This document shows positions 1 to 6,971 of a stretch of DNA of 7,234 nucleotides, piece by piece. The notes beneath the pieces were generated by a model, which saw only the letters and a list, made by a program, of their open reading frames with translations, had not been told where the DNA came from and did not search any database. Source of the stretch: JBOIBN01 sp050739575 (GTDB lineage: Bacteria > Pseudomonadota > Gammaproteobacteria > JAKDMP01); the NCBI GenBank assembly GCA_050739575.1, contig JBOIBN010000100.1, forward strand, positions 1 to 7,234. Direction: 5' to 3'. The translations under genes were made by a program, and so were the position numbers. Each line of letters begins with the position of its first letter. Within the stretch, counting starts at the first letter, position 1.

Positions 1-1
1 G

Positions 2-1627
2 CTCGCGCTCTCGCGCATGAAGGCGATCGTCTCGCGCCTCGCCTCGATCGAGGAACTGGCCGGCATCGACGTCCTGTGCTCCGACAAAACCGGTACGCTC
101 ACGCAGAACAAGATCGAGCTGGGCGAACCCGCGCCGGCAACGGGCACGGAGTCCGCAACGCTCGTGCTGATGGCGGCGCTGACCTGCGATCCCGACGCCG
201 GCGATGCGATTGACCGCGCCGTGCTCGACGGACTGCCGGACAAGAACGCCATCGCATCCTGCAAGCAGCTTCATTTCAAGCCCTTCGATCCCGTGCGCAA
301 ACGCGCCGACGCCGACGTGAAAGACTCCGGCGGCAATCGCTACGCCGTCACCAAGGGGGCGCCGCAGGTGGTGATGGACCTTGCGAAGCTCGGCGGAGAC
401 GCGCGGGAAGCGGCGGAGAAGAAGGTCAACGAGTTCGCTGGCCACGGCTTTCGCACGCTCGGCGTCGCGCGCCGCGCGGGTGAAGGCGAAGACGGCTCCT
501 GGGAATTTCTCGGTCTGCTGCCGCTCTTCGATCCGCCACGCGAAGACGCCAAAGAAACCGTCGCGCGCGCCGAAGCCCACGGCATCGAGGTCAAGATGGT
601 GACCGGCGACAATCTTGCGATCGGGAAGGAGATCGCCGGCCAGCTCGGACTCGGCACGAATCTTGTCGTTGCCGACGAGCACTTCGGCCAGGATACCGCC
701 ACCGGGGAATTCGCCGACCGTGTGGAACAGGCCGACGGCTTCGCGCAGGTGTTCCCCGAGCACAAGTTCCGCATCGTCAAGGCGCTGCAATCGCGCGGGC
801 ACCTGGTCGGCATGACCGGCGACGGCGTCAACGACGCCCCGGCGCTCAAGCAGGCCGACGCCGGCATCGCCGTCTCGGGTGCCACCGATGCCGCGCGGGC
901 GGCGGCAAGCCTCGTGCTCATGGCGCCGGGTCTTTCGGTCATCGTGAACGCGGTCGAGCACGCGCGGATGATCTTCGAGCGGATGAATTCCTATGCGATC
1001 TACCGGATCGTGGAAACGGTCCGCATCATGTTCTTCGTCGTCGCCGCGATGGTGGCATTCAACTTTTATCCAATAACAGCCATCATGATCATCCTGCTCG
1101 CCTTCTTCAACGACGTGCCGATCATGACCATTTCGGTGGACAACACTTGGCTCGACCCGAAGCCGGTGCGCTGGAACATGCGTCGCGTGCTCACGCTGGC
1201 GACCGTGCTCGGACTGGTCGGCGTAATCGAAACCTTCGGCCTGCTGGTCATTGCCCGCGACGGATTGCATCTCGGCATTCCCCAGATCCAGAGCCTGATC
1301 TTTCTCAAGCTCGTCGTGGCGGGCCACATGACGCTTTTCGTCGTGCGCTCGCGCCGCCACTTCTTCCGCCGACCGTGGCCGTCGCCATGGCTGATCGGGG
1401 CGCTGTTCAGCGGGGAAATTCTCGCGACACTGTTCGTCGTGCATCCCTTCGGTCTGATCGCTCCGCTACCCTGGTCCGATGTGGGCATCGTCTGGGCCTA
1501 TGCCCTGGCGTGGGTGCCAGTGGAGGACTGGGCGAAGATGGCCGTCTACCGTCATATCGATTTCTCGCGTCCAAGTCATTTGCGCTTCCTGCGGATCGCG
1601 CAGCAGACGTTGCACGGACAGACCTGA
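2..1627 (+). CDS. P-type cation-transporting ATPase, proton-pump (type III) like; 5' truncated by window edge
   Basis: Integral membrane pump that uses ATP to move a cation, probably H+, across the inner membrane. The frame is open to the left edge, so about 300 N-terminal residues (M1-M4 and the actuator domain) lie outside. Counting from the Met at 17, which is internal, the phosphorylation motif DKTGTLT is at residues 23-29 with Asp23 as the phospho-acceptor. The nucleotide-binding domain follows, with KGAP, then MVTGDN, then the hinge motif TGDGVNDAP at 267-275. About six hydrophobic segments (M5-M10) fill the C-terminal part. The M6 stretch FFNDVPIMTIS resembles the NDGTIMTI motif of plant and fungal H+-ATPases and keeps its Asp, which argues for proton rather than heavy-metal transport. 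No regulatory tail is visible after M10. The gene ends 16 nt before the acetate kinase start, so the two are probably co-transcribed. The exact ion is inferred; K+, Mg2+ or Ca2+ is less likely. Confidence 0.93.
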   Translation, partial: LALSRMKAIVSRLASIEELAGIDVLCSDKTGTLTQNKIELGEPAPATGTESATLVLMAALTCDPDAGDAIDRAVLDGLPDKNAIASCKQLHFKPFDPVRKRADADVKDSGGNRYAVTKGAPQVVMDLAKLGGDAREAAEKKVNEFAGHGFRTLGVARRAGEGEDGSWEFLGLLPLFDPPREDAKETVARAEAHGIEVKMVTGDNLAIGKEIAGQLGLGTNLVVADEHFGQDTATGEFADRVEQADGFAQVFPEHKFRIVKALQSRGHLVGMTGDGVNDAPALKQADAGIAVSGATDAARAAASLVLMAPGLSVIVNAVEHARMIFERMNSYAIYRIVETVRIMFFVVAAMVAFNFYPITAIMIILLAFFNDVPIMTISVDNTWLDPKPVRWNMRRVLTLATVLGLVGVIETFGLLVIARDGLHLGIPQIQSLIFLKLVVAGHMTLFVVRSRRHFFRRPWPSPWLIGALFSGEILATLFVVHPFGLIAPLPWSDVGIVWAYALAWVPVEDWAKMAVYRHIDFSRPSHLRFLRIAQQTLHGQT

Positions 1628-1643
1628 TACATTGAAAAGCGAC

Positions 1644-2825
1644 ATGCAAACCCCGTATCGCATCCTGTGCATCAACGCCGGTTCTTCGTCGCTCAAGACC
1701 GCGTTGTTTGCCGTGAGCCCCACGGAGCATCCGAAACGCCTGGCTGGGATCGAGGCCAGCGGCATCGGCGAAGACGATGCGCGGCTTGTCTGGCAGGTCG
1801 AAGAACAGCGTCAGGAACGGGCGGAATCATTCGACAACCATCACGACGCGCTTGCCGCGATACTCAACCTCCTGCACGAACAGAAACTTCCGGATCCGGA
1901 CGCGCTTGGACACCGGATCGTCCGCGGCCCGCGCGGGCACAGCGCCCCCGCCCGGCTCACGCCCGAACTGATGCGCATGCTGGAGCCCTATCGGACGTCG
2001 GCACCCTTGCACATTCCGCCCGAACTCGACGCCATCGAAGCGGCAAAGAAACATTTTCCATCCGCGGTGCAGATCGTCTGCTTCGACAACCACTTCTTCT
2101 CGACGCTGCCGGCGGTGGCGCGCCGGCTGCCGCTGCCGCGCGCGCTGGACGAGGCGGGCATCGAGCGCATCGGCTACCACGGGTTGTCCTATGAATACAT
2201 CGTGGGTCGCCTCGGCGACGCAAAGGGGCGCACAGTCATTGCTCATCTCGGCAACGGCGCGAGCCTGGCCGCAATCCGTGACGGTTACCCAATAGACACG
2301 ACGATGGGCTATACGCCCGCCGGCGGCTTGATGATGGGCAGCCGTTCGGGCGATCTCGATCCCGGCGCACTGATCGCATGGATGCGCCAGAAAAAAGCCG
2401 GCGTGGACGAACTGGAACGATTGGTTAATCTCCAGTCCGGACTGATAGGCGTATCGGGCAGCGAATCCTCGATGGAGAAGCTCCTCGAACAGGCGGCGGC
2501 CGGCAATCGCGCGGAAGAAGCTGTCGCGCTTTTTTGCTACACAGCCCGCAAGCATCTGGGCGCCATGATCGCGGCGCTAGGCGGCATCGACTTACTCGTC
2601 TTTACCGGCGGCATCGGCGAGCACGCACCCGTGATACGCGAGCGTATCCTCGAAGGACTGGACGATCTCGGCCTTGCACTCGACACCCGGGCGAACGCCG
2701 CGGGTAACTCGAAAATCGAAAGCCAAAATTCGCGCGCACGCATTCGCGTGATACCCACGGACGAAGACGCGGTCATCGCCCGGCACGCAGCCGCACTGAT
2801 CGCACAAACGGAGCAGACCTCATGA
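1644..2825 (+). CDS. ackA: Acetate kinase (acetate/propionate kinase family)
   Basis: Cytosolic kinase converting acetyl phosphate + ADP to acetate + ATP. 393 residues, against about 400 usual. The start at 1644 is chosen because the family N-terminal motif INAGSSSLK (residues 10-18) falls at its normal distance; a weak purine-rich GAAAAG lies just upstream. An in-frame TTG at 1632 would add only four residues. Visible active-site elements are Asn11, Arg91 in GHR, His123 in APLH, Asp148 in CFDNH, His179 in GYHG, the HLGNGAS phosphate loop at 201-207, Arg234 in SRSGDLDP, and GGIGEHAP at 322-329. Some motifs depart from the textbook form: VRGPRGHS replaces VHGGE after GHR, GEH replaces GEN, and PTDED replaces PTNEE near the C terminus. 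This suggests a divergent subfamily that travels with phosphoketolase. The last codon overlaps the phosphoketolase start (ATGA, 2822-2825), consistent with translational coupling and a shared pathway. Confidence 0.96.
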   Translation: MQTPYRILCINAGSSSLKTALFAVSPTEHPKRLAGIEASGIGEDDARLVWQVEEQRQERAESFDNHHDALAAILNLLHEQKLPDPDALGHRIVRGPRGHSAPARLTPELMRMLEPYRTSAPLHIPPELDAIEAAKKHFPSAVQIVCFDNHFFSTLPAVARRLPLPRALDEAGIERIGYHGLSYEYIVGRLGDAKGRTVIAHLGNGASLAAIRDGYPIDTTMGYTPAGGLMMGSRSGDLDPGALIAWMRQKKAGVDELERLVNLQSGLIGVSGSESSMEKLLEQAAAGNRAEEAVALFCYTARKHLGAMIAALGGIDLLVFTGGIGEHAPVIRERILEGLDDLGLALDTRANAAGNSKIESQNSRARIRVIPTDEDAVIARHAAALIAQTEQTS

Positions 2826-5173
2826 ACGAAGATCAACAACTGGAACTCATCGACCGCTACTGGCGGGCGGCGAACTATCTTTCCGTCGGACAGATTTATC
2901 TCTACGACAATCCGTTGCTGAAGCGTTCGCTGCAGCTCGCGGACGTGAAACACATGCTGCTCGGTCACTGGGGCACGACCCCGGGGCAGAACTTCATCTA
3001 CGCGCATCTCAACCGGATCATCAAGCAATACGATCTCAACATGATCTACGTTTCCGGCCCCGGGCACGGCGGCCCGGCGGTCGTGGGCAATGCGTATTTG
3101 GAAGGCACCTACAGCGAAGTCTATCCGAACATCAGTCAGGACGAAGCCGGACTGCGCAAGCTGTTTATCCAGTTTTCGTTTCCCGGCGGCATCCCCAGCC
3201 ACGCCTCGCCGGAGTGTCCGGGCTCGATCCATGAGGGCGGCGAACTGGGCTACTCGCTCAGCCATTCGTTCGGCGCGGTGTTCGACAATCCCGATCTGAT
3301 CGTCGCCTGCGTGGTTGGCGATGGCGAAGCGGAAACCGGACCGCTGGCGACGTCGTGGCATTCCAACAAGTTTCTCGATCCGGTGACCGACGGCGCGGTG
3401 CTGCCGATCCTGCATCTCAACGGCTACAAGATTTCCAATCCGACCGTGCTCGCGCGCATCGGCCGCGAGGAATTGGAGCAATTGCTGCGCGGTTACGGCT
3501 GGGAACCGTATTTCGTCGAGGGCCACGAGCCGGACAAGATGCACCGGGCGATGGCCGCGGCGCTCGACACCGTGATCGAGCGAATCAGGCAGATCCAGCA
3601 CGACGCGCGCGCCGCAGGCAAAACCGGACGTCCGCGCTGGCCGATGATCGTGCTCAAGTCGCCCAAGGGCTGGACCGGACCGAAGAAAATCGACGGCGTG
3701 CAGATCGAAGGCACCTTCCGCGCGCACCAGGTCCCACTGTCGGATCCCGCCACCCATCCCGAGCACCTCAAGCTGCTCGAAGACTGGCTGCGCAGTTATC
3801 GTCCGCAGGAACTGTTCGATGAGAGCGGCCGCTTGAAACCGGAACTGGCCGAGCTTGCGCCCAAGGGCGAGCGCCGCATGAGCGCGAATCCGCACGCCAA
3901 CGGCGGCATGCTGCTGCGCGATCTGCGGATGCCGGATTTTCGCGATTACGCCGTCGATGTGCCGAAACCCGGCGTGCGCGGCATCGGCGATACACACGTG
4001 CTCGGACCCTTCCTGCGCGACGTCACAAAGCTCAACAGCGAACGACGAAATTTCCGTGTGTTCGGTCCGGATGAAACGCTGTCCAATGGCCTGGAAGCGC
4101 TTTTCGACGTGACGGAGTGCCAATGGGATGCCGAGACCGTACCTACCGACGAATTCCTGGCGCCGAGCGGCCGCGTGATGGAAATGCTGAGCGAGCACCA
4201 GTGCGAGGGCTGGCTGGAAGGTTACCTCCTGACCGGGCGGCATGGTCTCTTCAACTGCTACGAGGCGTTCATCCATATCGTGGATTCAATGTTCAACCAG
4301 CACGCCAAGTGGTTGAAGGTCACCGCGCAACTGCCGTGGCGGCGCAAAATCTCGTCGCTCAACTACCTGCTGGCCTCACACGTCTGGCGCCAGGATCACA
4401 ACGGCTTCACCCATCAGGATCCAGGTTTCATCGATCACGTCGTCAACAAGAAGGCCTCGGTCGTGCGCGTCTATCTGCCGCCGGATGCGAACTGCCTGCT
4501 GTCGGTGATGGATCATTGCCTGCGCAGCCGCCATTACGTCAACGTGGTTGTGGCGGGCAAACATCCGGCGCCGCAATGGCTGACGATGGACGCCGCCATC
4601 AAACACTGTAGCGAGGGTATCGGCATCTGGCAGTGGGCCAGCAACGATCAGGCCGCCGAGCCCGACGTGGTCATGGCCTGCTGCGGCGACGTGCCCACGC
4701 TGGAAACGCTCGCCGCCGTCTCGATCCTGCGCGAGCATCTGCCGGAACTGAAAATCCGTTTGGTCAATGTGGTCGATCTGATGAAACTGCAACCGCAGAG
4801 CGAGCACCCGCATGGCTTGAGCGATAAGGATTTCGACGAGCTTTTCACCAAGGCCAAGCCGGTGATCTTTGCCTATCATGCCTACCCGTGGCTAATCCAT
4901 CGGCTCACCTATCGGCGCACCAATCACGACAATATTCATGTCCGCGGCTACAAGGAGGAAGGCACCATCACGACGCCCTTCGACATGACGGTGCTCAACG
5001 AGCTGGACCGCTTCCACCTGGTGATGGATGTTATCGACCGTCTGCCGCAGACCGGAGACAAGGGTATTTACCTGAAGCAGCAACTCAAGGACAAGCTGAT
5101 CGAGCACAGGCAGTACATCGACAAGTACGGTCAGGACTTGCCGGAAATCCGCGACTGGAAGTGGAATGCCTGA
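2822..5173 (+). CDS. xfp: Phosphoketolase (xylulose-5-phosphate/fructose-6-phosphate)
   Basis: Thiamine-diphosphate enzyme that cleaves xylulose-5-P, and in many members fructose-6-P, with phosphate to acetyl phosphate plus glyceraldehyde-3-P or erythrose-4-P. 783 residues, slightly short of the usual 790-825, and complete. In order: N-terminal GHWGTTPGQNF (48-58), SGPGHGGPA (78-86), SFPGGIPSH (119-127) and GSIHEGGELGYSLSH (134-148). The Mg/ThDP-binding segment starts at GDGEAETGP (166-174) and continues to HLNGYKISNP (198-207). In the second half Glu481 in CYEAF is the expected glutamate that activates the cofactor, and FTHQDPG (His531) is the conserved substrate-side histidine. The C-terminal domain ends in the family-typical PEIRDWKW. 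A GGAG at 2810-2813, 8 nt before the ATG, serves as ribosome binding site inside the ackA end. Its product acetyl phosphate is the substrate of the adjacent kinase. Substrate preference cannot be read from the sequence. The last 65 residues recur in the next gene. Confidence 0.97.
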   Translation: MNEDQQLELIDRYWRAANYLSVGQIYLYDNPLLKRSLQLADVKHMLLGHWGTTPGQNFIYAHLNRIIKQYDLNMIYVSGPGHGGPAVVGNAYLEGTYSEVYPNISQDEAGLRKLFIQFSFPGGIPSHASPECPGSIHEGGELGYSLSHSFGAVFDNPDLIVACVVGDGEAETGPLATSWHSNKFLDPVTDGAVLPILHLNGYKISNPTVLARIGREELEQLLRGYGWEPYFVEGHEPDKMHRAMAAALDTVIERIRQIQHDARAAGKTGRPRWPMIVLKSPKGWTGPKKIDGVQIEGTFRAHQVPLSDPATHPEHLKLLEDWLRSYRPQELFDESGRLKPELAELAPKGERRMSANPHANGGMLLRDLRMPDFRDYAVDVPKPGVRGIGDTHVLGPFLRDVTKLNSERRNFRVFGPDETLSNGLEALFDVTECQWDAETVPTDEFLAPSGRVMEMLSEHQCEGWLEGYLLTGRHGLFNCYEAFIHIVDSMFNQHAKWLKVTAQLPWRRKISSLNYLLASHVWRQDHNGFTHQDPGFIDHVVNKKASVVRVYLPPDANCLLSVMDHCLRSRHYVNVVVAGKHPAPQWLTMDAAIKHCSEGIGIWQWASNDQAAEPDVVMACCGDVPTLETLAAVSILREHLPELKIRLVNVVDLMKLQPQSEHPHGLSDKDFDELFTKAKPVIFAYHAYPWLIHRLTYRRTNHDNIHVRGYKEEGTITTPFDMTVLNELDRFHLVMDVIDRLPQTGDKGIYLKQQLKDKLIEHRQYIDKYGQDLPEIRDWKWNA

Positions 5174-5195
5174 CGTGCGCGGTTCAGCGACAAAC

Positions 5196-5200
5196 AGAGG
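5196..5200 (+). promoter_or_regulatory. Ribosome binding site of the hybrid gene
   Basis: AGAGG, 8 nt upstream of the ATG at 5209, in the 35-nt gap after the xfp stop. It supports independent initiation of the small gene and decides this start over upstream in-frame codons lying within xfp. Confidence 0.7.
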
Positions 5201-5208
5201 TATCGACG

Positions 5209-5565
5209 ATGATTATCCGACTCAATGAGGGAAACGGCGGAAAAATGCTTGGCGTGCACGTCAGCGGAAAGCTGACTAAAGCCGATTATGAACAATTGAC
5301 ACCGAAGTTCGGGCGTCTCGTTGAACAACACGGAAAAATTCGTTCGCCCTTCGACATGGTCGCGATAAACCGTCTGAGCCGTTTCCATCTTGCGCTGGGT
5401 GCGTTCAATTACCTGCCCGATCCCGGCGATGCCGGCGTGCGTCTGCGCGAGTTCTGCGAAGAGCGGCTGGCCGCGCATACACTCTACATTCGCGACCATC
5501 TCGAAGACCAGCCCGAGATCACAAACTGGACCTGGAGCCATCCAGGAAAGGAGGCACGCTCATGA
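5209..5565 (+). CDS. Hybrid small protein: SpoIIAA/STAS-like N-terminal half plus phosphoketolase C-terminal tail
   Basis: 118 residues. The start at 5209 is set by AGAGG at 5196-5200 with 8-nt spacing; an open frame continues upstream but lies inside xfp. Residues 1-44 (KMLGVHVSGKLTKADYEQL, then VEQHGKIR) resemble the beta-beta-alpha start of SpoIIAA-like (STAS/SEC14-type) proteins. Residues 45-109 align without gaps to residues 717-781 of the upstream phosphoketolase, with 26 of 65 identical by my count, including PFDM, N, RFHL, LP, GD, G, YI, PEI and W.W. Nothing of the ThDP site or catalytic residues is present, so it cannot be a phosphoketolase by itself. No signal peptide or membrane segment is seen; it is probably cytosolic. 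It starts 35 nt after xfp and its stop overlaps the next start (ATGA, 5562-5565). An intact frame, a good ribosome site and roughly 60% divergence argue for a maintained gene rather than a fresh duplication. Its function is unknown; a regulatory or assembly partner of phosphoketolase is my inference. Confidence 0.85.
   Translation: MIIRLNEGNGGKMLGVHVSGKLTKADYEQLTPKFGRLVEQHGKIRSPFDMVAINRLSRFHLALGAFNYLPDPGDAGVRLREFCEERLAAHTLYIRDHLEDQPEITNWTWSHPGKEARS
5341..5535 (+). other. Diverged copy of the phosphoketolase C-terminal tail inside the hybrid gene
   Basis: This segment encodes hybrid residues 45-109 and corresponds to 4970-5164 at the end of xfp. Both are exactly 65 codons with no gap. The two share 26 residues at the protein level, while at the DNA level only short stretches stay identical, such as CGCCCTTCGACATG. 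Both end with PEI followed by a W.W motif just before the C terminus. The preserved spacing of conserved positions indicates selection on the fold. It could stem from a local tandem duplication of the xfp end, or from another phosphoketolase; a tree would be needed to tell. Confidence 0.85.
5544..5554 (+). promoter_or_regulatory. Strong ribosome binding site of the beta-CASP hydrolase gene
   Basis: AGGAAAGGAGG contains a full AAGGAGG consensus (5548-5554) 7 nt before the ATG at 5562. It is the strongest Shine-Dalgarno in the window and lies within the last codons of the hybrid gene. With the ATGA overlap it suggests efficient, coupled translation of the downstream hydrolase. Confidence 0.8.
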
Positions 5566-6971
5566 CCGGCTCCCTGCTGCGGCTCACTTCGCACGGCGCC
5601 GCCGAACAGGTTACCGGCTCCTGCCACCTGCTTGAGATCGGCGGACACAAGCTGCTCGTCGATTGCGGCATGTTTCAGGGCCGGCGCGAAAACGAAGAGG
5701 AAAACCACGAACCGTTCGGGTTCGATCCTGCCGAAATCGACTGCGTCCTGCTCACGCACGCACATCTCGATCATTGCGGCCGCCTGCCGCTATTGGTGAA
5801 AGGCGGTTTCCGGGGCGAAATCATCTCCACGTCTGCGACCCGCGAACTGGCGCGGCTGGTGATGCTCGATGCCGCGCACATTGCCGAGGAAGAAGCCGAA
5901 CAGCGGGCGCGCAAGCTCCGACGGCGCGGCCAGGAAGTCCCCGGACCGCTGTTCGCCATCACCGACGCCATGGACGCGGTGGGCGCCTTCGGACGCGGTG
6001 TTGAATACGGCAAGACTATCGAGGTCGTACCCGGTGTCGAGGCTACCTTCCACGATGCAGGTCACATCCTCGGCTCGGCGAGCATTGCCGTTCGTAGCAC
6101 GGGCCCGGCCGGCGAACGTTCGATCCTGTTCTCCGGGGACCTCGGGAGCCCCGGTCGGGCCGTACTCAACGATCCCGCGCCGCCGCACGGTTGCGACTAC
6201 ATCGTCACGGAAACCACGTACGGCGACCGGGATCACCGTCCGCTCCAGGAATCGGTGGAAGAACTCTATGCGGCCGTCAACGGGACGCTGGAGAACGGCG
6301 GCAACCTGGTCATCCCGACTTTCGCGCTGGAGCGCGCGCAGGAGATTCTCTATTACCTGCGCATCGGCATGGAGCAGAAACGCTTGCCGCCGCGCCTGCA
6401 CGTGTTTCTCGACTCGCCCATGGCCATCACGGCCACGAAGATCTTCCGCCGTCACCCGGAGTGCCTGCGCGAATCGTTCCGCAAGGAGCTTGCCGGGCAC
6501 GAGCCGTTCGCGTTCCCGGGCTTGAAGTTCTCGCGCACCGTCGCCGACTCGCAGGCCATCAACCGGATCGAGGAAGGCGCGGTAATCCTCGCCGGTTCGG
6601 GCATGTGCACGGGCGGGCGCGTGCGCCATCATCTCAAGCACAATCTCTGGCGCAAGGAATGCGGCATCGCCTTCGTCGGCTATGCCGCCGCCGGAACCCT
6701 GGCGCGCATCATCATCGACGGAGCAAAGGAAGTGACGCTCTTCGGCGAACCGGTTGCGGTCAAGGCAAAGACCTGGACGATCAACGGTTTCTCGGCGCAT
6801 GCCGGCCACACCGAACTGCTGGAATGGCTGGACGCCTGCGGCAAACCGCGTGAGACGTTTCTCGTACACGGCGAACCGGACCGCGGCATGACCGCTCTCG
6901 AAACCTCGCTGCACGAAAAGGGCTGGGACACGAAACGTCCCGAACCACACCAACCCATCGAACTGGAATAG
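5562..6971 (+). CDS. MBL-fold/beta-CASP hydrolase, RNA-processing exonuclease type
   Basis: Cytosolic zinc-dependent phosphodiesterase of the metallo-beta-lactamase/beta-CASP group (CPSF73/YsgA-like prokaryotic RNA nucleases); the substrate is most likely RNA, by family. 469 residues, typical length. Metal-site motifs, in order: Asp34 in LLVDCGMFQG, HAHLDH (66-71), His168 in GHILGSAS and Asp193 in FSGDLG. The beta-CASP motifs follow: Glu217 in ETTYGDR (motif A), His413 in FSAHA (motif B) and His436 in LVHGE (motif C). All expected ligands are present, so it should be active. GSGMCTGGR (345-353) is also characteristic of the group. No N-terminal KH domain and no signal peptide. The start at 5562 has a perfect ribosome site and overlaps the hybrid gene's stop by 4 nt. 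Family members are often found near phosphoketolase or stress genes, but a specific RNA target cannot be named. The frame closes at TAG 6969-6971, with no further plus-strand gene in the window. Confidence 0.93.
   Translation: MTGSLLRLTSHGAAEQVTGSCHLLEIGGHKLLVDCGMFQGRRENEEENHEPFGFDPAEIDCVLLTHAHLDHCGRLPLLVKGGFRGEIISTSATRELARLVMLDAAHIAEEEAEQRARKLRRRGQEVPGPLFAITDAMDAVGAFGRGVEYGKTIEVVPGVEATFHDAGHILGSASIAVRSTGPAGERSILFSGDLGSPGRAVLNDPAPPHGCDYIVTETTYGDRDHRPLQESVEELYAAVNGTLENGGNLVIPTFALERAQEILYYLRIGMEQKRLPPRLHVFLDSPMAITATKIFRRHPECLRESFRKELAGHEPFAFPGLKFSRTVADSQAINRIEEGAVILAGSGMCTGGRVRHHLKHNLWRKECGIAFVGYAAAGTLARIIIDGAKEVTLFGEPVAVKAKTWTINGFSAHAGHTELLEWLDACGKPRETFLVHGEPDRGMTALETSLHEKGWDTKRPEPHQPIELE

Noticed and set aside
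17..19. ATG at 17 as a true start of the ATPase
   Set aside because: The frame is open to the edge and the codons before it continue the family sequence just ahead of the DKTGTLT motif. A real P-type ATPase needs about 300 more residues.
1479..1643. Extended N terminus for acetate kinase
   Set aside because: The extra 55 residues overlap the ATPase end, are Arg/Ser/Trp-rich, and the INAGSSSLK motif is already correctly placed from the start at 1644.
1628..1643. Separate promoter for ackA
   Set aside because: Only 16 nt separate the genes and no -35/-10 pair stands out in the preceding coding sequence.
2537..4276. Long minus-strand open frame (579 codons) across ackA and xfp
   Set aside because: It lies opposite two unmistakable conserved genes, its product has low-complexity His/Arg/Ala-rich character with no recognisable motif, and such antisense frames are common in GC-rich DNA.
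4888..5208. Upstream extension of the hybrid gene's frame into xfp
   Set aside because: The extension overlaps conserved xfp coding sequence and reads as an out-of-frame Arg/Gln/His-rich peptide. AGAGG and the SpoIIAA-like start both point to the ATG at 5209.
5209..5565. Hybrid gene as a mere frameshift fragment or pseudogene of xfp
   Set aside because: xfp is complete with its own normal end, and the small gene has a distinct N-terminal half, its own ribosome site, no internal stop and conserved residues spread through the copied tail.
5790..6953. Long minus-strand open frame (387 codons) opposite the beta-CASP gene
   Set aside because: Same reasoning: it mirrors codon bias of a conserved gene, no ribosome site or family motif seen.
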